Source: Owenia fusiformis (Eukaryota; Annelida; Polychaeta; Sabellida; Oweniidae). From it: 16,203 nucleotides of DNA. The stretch is taken from contig CAIIXF020000011.1 of assembly GCA_903813345.2 (NCBI GenBank), forward strand, positions 1,116,368 through 1,132,570, given 5' to 3'. A program made the translations under genes and the position numbers. The notes under the pieces were generated by a model that saw nothing but the letters and a program-made list of their open reading frames with translations, was not told the DNA's origin and did no database searches. This document shows, in pieces, positions 1 to 7,433 of the stretch; the stretch's first letter is position 1, and the number at the start of each line of letters is the position of its first letter.

Positions 1-30
1 GTGCCCCAAAGTTTTGCTTTCGAATCTCTA

Positions 31-37
31 CTTATCT
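31..37. repeat. Left candidate target-site duplication CTTATCT
   Basis: This is the 7-base word directly outside the left terminal arm. It is identical to 16193-16199 directly outside the right arm. The bases one further out differ on each side, so the match is exactly 7 bp when the ends are set at CAGAGAC. A chance match at these exact positions would occur about once in 16,000. Confidence 0.6.
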
Positions 38-154
38 CAGAGACATATAAACATATGAGTCAGTTATTTTCAAAAGGTGGAGTGGAGTAGTAGTACCTGG
101 TTTAGTCAATAGAGGGAATAGTTATCTGTCCCCGGGAAAGTTTCCCCGGGAATT
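38..154 (+). repeat. Left terminal inverted repeat of the giant element
   Basis: This arm pairs with 16074-16192. It holds a conserved run of TTATTTTCAAAAGGTGGAGTG (in pieces: positions 64-84) and ends in a GC-rich near-palindrome at about 129-151, with two CCCGGG cores separated by AAAGTTTC. Differences from the right arm are scattered substitutions plus a 2-bp indel near 50. A weaker match to the right arm continues inwards to about 241, where TTTCAATCCCA and ATGCATG recur in both arms. The near-palindrome lies about 90-115 bp inside the end and could be a subterminal protein-binding site, which is inference. Confidence 0.75.
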
Positions 155-241
155 GTTACTCCAACTGAGTAATTCAGTCAGTAAATTGGCTTACACTACG
201 AAACAATTTCAATCCCAGCATTTTTTTGTATTATGCATGCG

Positions 242-364
242 TTTTATGTGCAGCATTGGATAGTTTATACCAACACGTGTCACTCGTCGGGAGGCGTGTA
301 CGCTGATAAGTTGCACTTTCAATGTTGCAATTATTTGTCCTTTTTAAATTAACAACGTTGACGA
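242..364. other. Unassigned spacer inside the left arm
   Basis: AT-rich sequence between the left terminal arm and the first MITE. No ORF, repeat arm or RNA gene was seen. Confidence 0.4.
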
Positions 365-553
365 CACTGGCGGATCCAGATGAAAATTTACGGCCCATGT
401 TTTGAACATTTGACCTAAAAAGGCCAAATTATGGCCAACATGCCCATTTTTGAGGCCTTATGTAATTTTTGAGCAAAACAATTTTTGGGGCCCTACAATT
501 TTTTTCTTGGCCCAGGAAGAGGGGGGGGGGGGGTTGGTCTGGATCCGTCAGTG
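365..553. mobile_element. Short CACTA-like MITE (189 bp)
   Basis: The ends are inverted repeats of 16 bases with one mismatch: CACTGGCGGATCCAGA at 365-380 and its complement TCTGGATCCGTCAGTG at 538-553. The element is non-coding, with T-rich stretches, GGCC-containing words and a G13 run at 521-533. Ends starting CACTG, with GA on both outer sides (363-364 and 554-555), would fit an EnSpm/CACTA MITE with a 2-bp target duplication. A 2-bp match is weak evidence, so the superfamily is tentative. The inverted repeat itself is clear. Confidence 0.65.
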
Positions 554-649
554 GACCATGTATGATTTCAAAAATGCTAAATTATAGCTAAATACGATCA
601 TCATGATAAACCATGACAGGCCCGTAGCCAGGGGGGTTCGCAAATCCTG

Positions 650-947
650 CCTACGGGCTAGTTCAACAAGTTAAACCTAGTCTGGGCCTTATTTCTTATC
701 TGACATATCTTGTGGCCCGCCCTAGGTTTAACTTCCGTGCCTATTCGGCCCATGATGCAAAAAAATTAAATGGTGGCCTATGGTAGCGCATGAAATTCTA
801 TGCGCGTTTAATTAATAACTGATGGTGAAAATTTGCAACATACGAAAGCATAGCACGGAAGTTAAACCCAACCACGGCAACACGAACATCCAGATTAAAA
901 AATGAAAGCCGTGGTATTGGGTTTAACTTGTTGAACTACCTACGGGC
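650..947. mobile_element. Double-hairpin MITE with 9-bp target duplication
   Basis: The element is 659-938 (280 bp), with perfect 19-bp terminal inverted repeats (TAGTTCAACAAGTTAAACC at 659-677; complement at 920-938). CCTACGGGC is duplicated at 650-658 and 939-947, a clean 9-bp target duplication. A second perfect inverted pair of 16 bp lies inside (725-740 GGTTTAACTTCCGTGC; complement 853-868). Each end also folds on itself: 670-680 with 722-732, and 861-878 with 909-928. Both termini are therefore hairpins built from the same GTTTAAC word. It has no coding capacity. A 9-bp duplication fits Mutator- or Merlin-like movers, but the superfamily is not determined. It sits inside an older palindromic fragment (CAGGCCCGTAG at 617-627, complement at 940-950). 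Confidence 0.85.
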
Positions 948-1681
948 CTGCATGACATCTCATTTCTTCTCAGCCCTGAGATGTTTCAGGTGAAATAGAA
1001 AGATGCTATGAGTATTAGAATGAAATACGATGAACAATCGTAGAACTCCAGCTATGCCGTTAATTTCATGATTTACGCATACAGCATTTAAGTGCAATAA
1101 GTGCGCTATGAACGCATTTGTTTCTCGAAAATATCGTCAATTACGATTCGCAGATTGACGATTTTTGTTCTCTACGATGTTGTCCACGATTTTCCAAATT
1201 GCGTTTCTCGAAGCACCTCGTCAATGAAATCGTAGTCGACGAATTTTTGCCATGTACTTCGTGGCAGTTGCCTAGCAATATAACAAATATAGTTTTATTA
1301 GCGCAATCTTTGAAAATTAGTTTTACTGAAGAGAAGGTGAAATTAGGCTTGATATTGTGTTGTTATTGTGTTGTCTTTTTTCAAATTGTATTGTCTAACA
1401 TGCCACGACAGTCTGGCATCGCAAATCGGTAGAAGAAAGTTGAAATTAACATTCTTACTAAATGTGTTCTACAAGTGAAGGTAAAGTTGCACTTTCGACC
1501 AAGAAGGCCCCTGTCTTGGTCGCAGACGCATTTAGCGTTAAAATAAATATGGAGACAATATTTTCCAAATGCGGTTCTTTTAATTCAGAACATAGATTAT
1601 GTTAGGCAGATTTCTTTACAAAATAGTGTCTTTGGGACACCTAGGACAACTTCGTCTAACACTGCATAGACCTTATTCATC
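948..1681. other. Unassigned AT-rich DNA with a diverged 83-bp duplication
   Basis: No recognisable gene. A roughly 83-bp unit appears twice in tandem with substantial divergence (about 1121-1203 and 1204-1288), both starting TTTCTCGAA and sharing TCGTCAAT and GACGA-TTTTTG. The only long open frame over this block starts at a TTG, not an ATG, and its peptide resembles nothing I know. ACGAT/ATCGT words are unusually frequent between 1020 and 1240. Confidence 0.4.
1462..1605 (+). CDS. Small unrecognised ORF, 47 codons (doubtful)
   Basis: An ATG-started frame whose peptide begins MCSTSEGKVALSTKKAPVL and has a balanced amino-acid mix, unlike the surrounding low-complexity translations. Its stop (TAG) is at 1603-1605. 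No family is recognised. It lies between the double-hairpin MITE and the LINE insertion point. It could be a chance ORF, a relic, or one exon of a gene belonging to the large element. Nothing in the context decides this. Confidence 0.12.
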   Translation: MCSTSEGKVALSTKKAPVLVADAFSVKINMETIFSKCGSFNSEHRLC

Positions 1682-1692
1682 ATCTAAGTCGT
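1682..1692. repeat. Left target-site duplication of the LINE (ATCTAAGTCGT)
   Basis: This 11-base word recurs exactly at 7423-7433, directly after the LINE poly(A). An exact 11-mer recurring at that junction is unlikely by chance. It places the 5' end of the LINE at about 1693. The first A of the downstream copy could equally belong to the tail. Confidence 0.65.
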
Positions 1693-3468
1693 TGGAGCTC
1701 AAACGGAAAAATCCTTGGGAGACTGCGACGAGGTGATATCATATCCTTCGAGGTTACAGATGACATTGAACAAAGCATAAATATGAGACTCAGAGAACCA
1801 GCGCGTACTACCAGACAAGGACCTCGGGTTACGGCTACAACGAGTTCTGCTGAAACATCCTAGAGACATTTGAACCCCGTCTCCATAAACATTGACTGTT
1901 GAATGTCAACTGATAAGTATAATCATCTTCACACATGTTATTAGCTAAACTGTAAAATACTGTATCTACATTATTAAGACATCGTAAATCAGTCACTTGT
2001 GCATCAAACTAAAGACATTGCAAGGAATAGACTGTACAGTATCTCAGTAAATTTATGGTTAAACTGGGCAATTCATCTCACAAATTCAAACGAATAAACG
2101 ACCCATTTTTCCAGTTTTATGAAACATTTAATTGCTATGGTTTATTAACTACATGCTTGAATGAAAACATAACTTCTTTTGTTATTAGAAATGTCCAAAA
2201 TCACTGATCATAACTTAGTATTACGGTGCAAAATAAATGTAATCTAAGATGTACCATGTAAACACAAGTACACTTGTTATTGTTTATTGCGCATGCGTAG
2301 GATGATTAATCCCGGCTATGGCAGTACAGTTATGTTTATAGTACATTGTAAAGGCATGTCAGCTGTATTTCATTATGATAATTATCACTTGAACTGAATA
2401 TCTTCGGGAGCATTATCAAGGTAAAAAACTAACTACATGTATGTATCATGCACTGTTGAAATACTATCGGCAAAATCCTTGTGTTTTTTTTAATATAATT
2501 TTTTGCTGCCAACGTTTGTTATGGCATGATGAGCATTCCAATAACAACAACATGAATCTAGCCTATATTTTCTTCGATTTGTGCATAATGCTACACGTAT
2601 GTCAATCTCGACTTGTATTTTTATGCATAGCATAGCGTACTCTAACATGGATAATTATGCGTATATGCTAAATCTGTATATATTTGGGAATTGGAAAACA
2701 TTCACAGTTGAATTGCATTGAGTGTGGTCAGTGGTTTACAAGTTTTGTTTTGCAGTACTCTAAACCACAATACCCTGCTATCAATTTTCTAAATGACCTC
2801 ACACTCTAACTGTGGAAACTTGTAAAAGGTCATGTAAAGTGAACAATGTTTGTATTTACTAATAACTAATGACCCTTAGGCAATAGTCCAATATGTTTTT
2901 TAATTCAGGGTGTTCTGCTAAGAATGAAGCTATCCCAACTCTCATCCAGAGTTGTGTTACACCTAACAATAATCTAATCTCAGGGTATCCAATCTTAGTG
3001 TAGTATAATCACATACACAGTCCTAAATGCAATGTTATTATGCTATCACTGAGGAATTATTTCAAAACAAAAATTTGAGTTCTTTTTTTGAAGTATTTGT
3101 GCAATAAAATCATAGGCTGACATATACATCTTTAAAACAGTATGGTTAAATAATGATTGGGTAAAGACTAGACAATGTCAAACCCATTTAGGGACATTGA
3201 ATAAAAAAACTTATAATGGCACATGAGATATGATTTTATAACACTTTCCAGAGAGCCCTTATTCACAGACAGTCACATTGAAAGTATGATCTCAAACATG
3301 ATCATATTTACAATGACTGCCATGTTCATGGCCTATACCATGACTTGTGAACTTGAGCTTTTTTTGTGTTACAGGCTTTCCGTGGGGGCGAATTTTATTG
3401 TATTGTAAGTTAACATGTGTTCTAATGATATATGTAGGTTACAATCCTGCTAGGGTTGGAATTGGCTA
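1693..3468 (+). other. Long 5' region of the LINE without ORF1
   Basis: About 1.78 kb between the presumed insertion point and the start of the main ORF. It holds only short frames (for example 2441-2635 and 3223-3408, both ATG-started, both hydrophobic or low-complexity, neither recognisable). No esterase, PHD, zinc-knuckle or coiled-coil ORF1 of the kind other LINEs carry was seen. A good splice-acceptor look-alike (polypyrimidine then ACAG, ending at about 3374) and a donor look-alike (GTAAGT at 3405-3410) lie about 30 bp apart just before the ORF. LINE 5' UTRs usually hold an internal promoter, but I cannot point to one here. Confidence 0.5.
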
Positions 3469-4392
3469 ATGCCAATTTGTATTGAAATATGGAGAATAGC
3501 AGTAGGGTTGTTTAATTACCACAAACTGAAAATGATCAATGCACCAGACTCTTCCAGTGATATATCAGGCTTATATTTCAGAATTTGTACTCTCTTAACC
3601 CTCTTACTAATTGGTGGAGGGTTATTGTTTAACATTGCCAAACATGGAACACTGGTTTTTACATTCTTGTCTTTTATTATAATATTTGCCCAACAAGTAT
3701 TTTATTTTTGTCTGGTATCAATGACATGTTTTTATGTACTATCATATGTCATGCATCAGCATTCTAATTTTTCACTAGTCGTTATTAAATTGTTTCTACT
3801 GGTACTGTCAATAGGTTGCCTCCCAGGTTCGGTACTGCTCATACATAACCCAAGTCACATAAGTAGAATTCTGTTAATGTTATGTGGAGATGTGGAAATC
3901 AATCCTGGACCGGTTGATGATCTAAAAATACTTTTTTGTAACATAAATAGTATCAAAGCTGATTCAATGGGTAGATTAGAATTCCTTAAACAGTATGCTA
4001 AAAATGAACAGTTTCATATTATGGCAATTTGCGAAACAGGAAACATCTCTACAAATGATTTAAACTCCAAGAACTTTAATGTGTTAGGCTATGGCAAACC
4101 AAAATTTTCAACAAACAATGGACGGGGACTGATTCTTTGGACACATGACACAATTGAATCTAAAATCTGTGATGAATATATGTCTGATGAAATGTCAAAC
4201 TGCTGGATTGAGATAAAGGCTAATCATAAGTCATTAATGTATGGGTTCTTCTACCGTTCCCCCTCTATGTCTGCTCATGAAACAAGACAATATTTTAACT
4301 CATTGAAAGATAACTTTGGACAGGTATTAACTAAACCCAGTGATGGAATGATTATAAACGGAGACTTCAATGCTCGTAATGATATGGTATGA
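3469..4392 (+). CDS. LINE ORF, 5' part: multi-pass membrane leader, 2A-like peptide, N-terminal half of APE endonuclease
   Basis: This 307-codon frame encodes the start of the LINE polyprotein. Residues about 38-126 are strongly hydrophobic, with three or four likely membrane segments (roughly 40-57, 61-97 and 103-126). Residues 140-148 read GDVEINPGP, the 2A ribosome-skipping signature (D-V-E-x-N-P-G-P, cut before the last P), preceded by a typical hydrophobic LLMLC stretch. The endonuclease follows directly: CNINSIKAD (Asn159/160 region), ICET with the catalytic Glu at about 189, YRSPS, and NGDFNAR (Asp299, Asn301). The frame then stops at a TGA (4390-4392), while the rest of the enzyme continues in the next frame, so this is a frameshift and not a natural end. 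The ATG at 3469 has a weak start context. Met22, preceded by AAA, is a plausible alternative. Release of a membrane leader separate from the enzyme is inference from the 2A motif. Confidence 0.85.
   Translation: MPICIEIWRIAVGLFNYHKLKMINAPDSSSDISGLYFRICTLLTLLLIGGGLLFNIAKHGTLVFTFLSFIIIFAQQVFYFCLVSMTCFYVLSYVMHQHSNFSLVVIKLFLLVLSIGCLPGSVLLIHNPSHISRILLMLCGDVEINPGPVDDLKILFCNINSIKADSMGRLEFLKQYAKNEQFHIMAICETGNISTNDLNSKNFNVLGYGKPKFSTNNGRGLILWTHDTIESKICDEYMSDEMSNCWIEIKANHKSLMYGFFYRSPSMSAHETRQYFNSLKDNFGQVLTKPSDGMIINGDFNARNDMV
3886..3912 (+). promoter_or_regulatory. 2A-like translational skipping signal in the LINE ORF
   Basis: These nine codons read GDVEINPGP. In 2A sequences the ribosome fails to form the Gly-Pro bond and continues, giving two proteins from one frame. 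All invariant positions (D, E, N, P, G, P) are present. It lies exactly between the hydrophobic leader and the first endonuclease motif, where it would release the enzyme part from the membrane part. Activity is inferred from the motif. Confidence 0.85.
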
Positions 4393-7231
4393 GGACGATA
4401 ATAATAATCTTGCAGGATATGAACTTAGTAATATTTTAATTGACTTAGGTCTTAAACAACTTATTAATGAACCGACACGAATAACTAATAATTCTAAATC
4501 CTGCATTGATCTACTTATATCTGATTCCGAGCACCTCCTAACTTTCAATGTGGATCCACCTGTTGGAAATTCAGATCATTGTTCAATAATTACAAAATTT
4601 AGACTAAAAATTCCCAGGGAACCATCAATTAAAAAGACAATATGGTATTATGATGATATTAATCTGGAACTAATTAATAATAAGATATCAGAAATCAATT
4701 GGAACTTTATTGATACAGATACTGTAAATAATGCAACTAACAATTATATTAAAACATTGTTTCAAATCATGAAAGATAATATTCCAAATAAGATAATTTC
4801 TTCTAGATTTGATGATCAGCCATGGTTTACAAATGACATTAAAAAAGAAATATACAAAAGAAATAAAATCCACCACAAATTTAAATCAACTAATGACCCA
4901 TTCTATAGAGACAAGTTCAAAACACAAAATCAATTAGTAAAGCAGTTAATAGAAGAAGCTAAATCTGATTATGAAAGAAAACTAGTTAATAAGATTGAAT
5001 ATGTTAGTAGAAATTCTGTGGATTATTGGTCATTGATAAAAGAACTTCTTGGAAAAAATCAAGTGTCAACAATACCAGTATTGAGAAATCCCACTTTAAA
5101 TACTTCAGCCTGTACCAGCTATGAAAAAGCCAATGCTCTCATGAAATACTTTGTTGGAAAAAACATAATTAACATAAATGATGACTACACTCCTCCCTTC
5201 CAACTTAGAACACAACATACTATGCAAAATTTTAGAACCACGACTGAAGAAGTCTTTGAACTTTTACATGACCTTGACACAACTAAATCTCAAGGGCCTG
5301 ATGAAATTAATAACAAAATGTTAAAACTATGTGCCAGATCTCTTGCTTTACCAACCAGTAAACTATTTAATAAGATATTAGAAGAGAACACTTTCCCTGA
5401 TATATGGAAAGAAGGTATTATTGTTCCTATTTATAAAAAAGGAGACAGGGAACTTGTCAGCAACTATAGACCGGTGACATTCTTAAGTAACCTTTCGAAA
5501 GTTCTTGAAACCATCATTCACAAACATCTTTTGGCTCATCTGCTTCAACACAACCTTTTATACAAATTCCAGAGTGGTTTTCTCCCGAAGCACAGCACCG
5601 TTAACCAGTTAATTAACATTGTTCACAATATCCATGAAAATATAGATAATAATAAATATGTCCGCTCAGCTTTTTTAGATTTAACAGCCGCTTTTGATTT
5701 AGTCCCGCATAGATTACTTATACAGAAACTTAAAGGCTATGGTTGTAATTTCAATTTTGTACAGCTAATGACATCATATTTAAAAGACAGAAGGGTTCGA
5801 GCCAAAGTCAACAACAGCTTATCTGATTGGTCTTCTGAAAATTATGGACATCTTAATAATGGAACAAATAACAATAATAACAACAATGATCACAATATAA
5901 ATAACTATAAAATCAATGCAGGTGTACCTCAAGGATCAGTCCTCGGGCCCCTCCTATTTCTTATTTACATTAATGACTTACCAGATGATCTGCTATCCAA
6001 AACATTTATTTTTGCTGATGATACATCTATTTATAGTGCACATGACAGTTTTGATCAGATTTTAAACATTCACCAACCACTTCAAAGAGATCTTGACATT
6101 TTGGCAAATTGGGCCATGACTTGGAAGATGACTTTTAAGGCACAAAAAAGTGCTGACTTAACCTTTGTATCAGGAAATAGAAGACTATTACAAGAGCCAG
6201 TCCCTTTAAAACTAGGAGGAGATGTGATTCCTAGTTGCACCAAACACAAACACCTGGGCTTAGTACTTGATCAAAATCTAAACTTTAATTCACATGTTGA
6301 CCAACTCATAGAGAGAGTAATCTCTCTCATGAGACCATTGAAAAAGTTAACTAAAATGCTAAACAGTAAATACCTAGAGAATATATATAATTCATTTATA
6401 CTACCACATTTCGACTACTGTTATACAATATATGATAAGGCATCAACTTCAAAACTATTAACATTGGATAGACTTCATTATCAAGCAGCTTGCCATGTGT
6501 CAGGAGCAATACACGGTTCAAACACATCGAAAGTTTTATCATTACTCAACTGGAAAACGTTAGCTTCCAGGAGAGAAGAACATCTTAAAATTTTTGCTTT
6601 CAAGGCTAGATACCATTGTTTCCCTCCTTTCATTTGTGATTTAGTTAGTTCATACGAGAATATTCCAAATCGGCCCCTAAGACAACCAAGGCATTATAGA
6701 ATACCCTTTCCAATCAGTAATTCGTTCAAAAAGTCAACCATTATCAGGGCTATGACCCTGTGGGATGACATACCATATGAGGACAGGAAAGGCCAACCAA
6801 TATCTAGATTTAAAAGGTTAGTAAGAGGAAATATGAGCCCCGACTCCAGAGTATCCACTACTAAAATGAATATGACAATGCCAAGGAAAATTGAAATTCT
6901 GTTCAATAGATTTAGAGCTGGACTGATTCTAAAAGCACATTTATATTCCCATAACTTTGTGACAGTAAATGACCCTTTCTGCGTATGTGGTGACATACAA
7001 CAAACAACGCATCACTTTTTATTAAACTGCCCTCTGCTGCAACAAGAAAGATGCACTCTCCTAGCAGGACTAAAAACCTTAGGATTTTTCGATCGTTTCC
7101 AAAATTTAAACTCTCATGAAAAAATTCAATTTTTATTATTTGGAGACAGAAATCTCACTGTAACTGATAATGAACAAATTATTCATATAGTTAGCCATTA
7201 CATCTGCCAGGCTCTTGATATTTTAGATTAA
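4370..7231 (+). CDS. LINE ORF, 3' part: rest of endonuclease, reverse transcriptase, C-terminal zinc knuckle
   Basis: An open frame of 953 codons, genuine from about codon 6, where it takes over from the upstream frame. The nominal ATG at 4370 is only an artefact of the frameshift. Residues about 45-75 complete the APE endonuclease, with SCIDLLISD and GNSDHCS carrying the catalytic Asp69 and His70. The reverse transcriptase spans about 290-640: SQGPDEI, then IVPIYKKGD and SNYRPVTFLS, motif A AFLDLTAAFD (Asp437), motif B GVPQGSVLGPLLF (518-530), motif C FADD (548-551) and KHLGLVLD (627-634). All RT catalytic aspartates are intact. Residues 496-512 are an Asn-rich insertion between motifs A and B. 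Near the C-terminus, CVCG-x5-TTHHFLLNC (871-887) matches the CCHC-like knuckle common in LINE proteins. The stop TAA (7229-7231) is followed at once by a run of 12 C. Confidence 0.93.
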   Translation: MLVMIWYEDDNNNLAGYELSNILIDLGLKQLINEPTRITNNSKSCIDLLISDSEHLLTFNVDPPVGNSDHCSIITKFRLKIPREPSIKKTIWYYDDINLELINNKISEINWNFIDTDTVNNATNNYIKTLFQIMKDNIPNKIISSRFDDQPWFTNDIKKEIYKRNKIHHKFKSTNDPFYRDKFKTQNQLVKQLIEEAKSDYERKLVNKIEYVSRNSVDYWSLIKELLGKNQVSTIPVLRNPTLNTSACTSYEKANALMKYFVGKNIININDDYTPPFQLRTQHTMQNFRTTTEEVFELLHDLDTTKSQGPDEINNKMLKLCARSLALPTSKLFNKILEENTFPDIWKEGIIVPIYKKGDRELVSNYRPVTFLSNLSKVLETIIHKHLLAHLLQHNLLYKFQSGFLPKHSTVNQLINIVHNIHENIDNNKYVRSAFLDLTAAFDLVPHRLLIQKLKGYGCNFNFVQLMTSYLKDRRVRAKVNNSLSDWSSENYGHLNNGTNNNNNNNDHNINNYKINAGVPQGSVLGPLLFLIYINDLPDDLLSKTFIFADDTSIYSAHDSFDQILNIHQPLQRDLDILANWAMTWKMTFKAQKSADLTFVSGNRRLLQEPVPLKLGGDVIPSCTKHKHLGLVLDQNLNFNSHVDQLIERVISLMRPLKKLTKMLNSKYLENIYNSFILPHFDYCYTIYDKASTSKLLTLDRLHYQAACHVSGAIHGSNTSKVLSLLNWKTLASRREEHLKIFAFKARYHCFPPFICDLVSSYENIPNRPLRQPRHYRIPFPISNSFKKSTIIRAMTLWDDIPYEDRKGQPISRFKRLVRGNMSPDSRVSTTKMNMTMPRKIEILFNRFRAGLILKAHLYSHNFVTVNDPFCVCGDIQQTTHHFLLNCPLLQQERCTLLAGLKTLGFFDRFQNLNSHEKIQFLLFGDRNLTVTDNEQIIHIVSHYICQALDILD

Positions 7232-7422
7232 CCCCCCCCCCCCTGAAAGCCTCTAACATTCCCTGCCATTAATATTATGTACCTTATCTATTGTATTTTC
7301 ATTGTTTCCATTTTTATATGTTTTGTATATTGCCGACAATGTTGAAAAACGTAGGCAATAATATTGTAATGTATTTTATGTTATATTTGGAATAAATGAG
7401 AAATGAAAAAAAAAAAAAAAAA
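7232..7422 (+). other. LINE 3' UTR with hairpin and poly(A)
   Basis: It opens with C12 (7232-7243). A stem of ten with one mismatch (TATTGCCGAC at 7328-7337; GTAGGCAATA at 7351-7360) encloses a 13-base loop. This is the sort of 3' structure a LINE RT can recognise, although that role is inference. AATAAA at 7391-7396 is followed ten bases later by A18. Confidence 0.7.
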
Positions 7423-7433
7423 ATCTAAGTCGT
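7423..7433. repeat. Right target-site duplication of the LINE (ATCTAAGTCGT)
   Basis: Exact copy of 1682-1692, beginning at the last A of the tail. Removing the LINE and one copy gives a continuous pre-insertion site joining 1692 to 7434. Confidence 0.65.

Larger units (their letters stand above)
1693..7422 (+). mobile_element. Near-full-length LINE (CR1/Jockey-type non-LTR retrotransposon), one frameshift
   Basis: A 5.7-kb element with, in order: a 1.8-kb non-coding 5' region, an ORF with a hydrophobic leader and a 2A-like motif, an APE endonuclease, a reverse transcriptase, a C-terminal CCHC-like knuckle, a short 3' UTR with an AATAAA signal (7391-7396), and a pure poly(A) tail of 18 (7406-7423). 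It is flanked by an 11-bp duplication (1682-1692 and 7423-7433). Such elements copy themselves by target-primed reverse transcription, in which the endonuclease nicks DNA and the RT primes on the nick. The coding path has a single break near 4375-4392, so the copy is probably young. The motif layout and the 2A before the endonuclease resemble CR1-group LINEs described in sea urchins and molluscs. CR1 elements often end in short microsatellites rather than poly(A), so the clade is tentative. It is nested inside the larger TIR element. Confidence 0.9.

Noticed and set aside
1118-1432. 104-residue open frame upstream of the LINE
   Set aside because: It starts at a TTG, covers a diverged tandem repeat with a non-triplet period, and its peptide has no family resemblance. 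Probably chance.
1654-1863. Arg-rich frame (RGDIISFEVTDDIEQ and onwards) spanning the LINE 5' junction
   Set aside because: It has no upstream ATG, crosses the presumed insertion point and resembles nothing recognised. If it proved coding, it would argue against the LINE start at 1693.
3223-3408. 61-residue ATG frame just upstream of, and in frame with, the LINE ORF
   Set aside because: Two stop codons (about 3406 and 3451) separate it from the ORF and the peptide is unrecognised. It is noted only as part of the 5' region.
4327-4876. Minus-strand frames over the LINE (4327-4548 and 4688-4876)
   Set aside because: Antisense shadows of the endonuclease-RT coding sequence.
6694-6996. Minus-strand 100-residue frame over the LINE C-terminal region
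   Set aside because: Antisense shadow; the plus strand carries clear LINE protein motifs.
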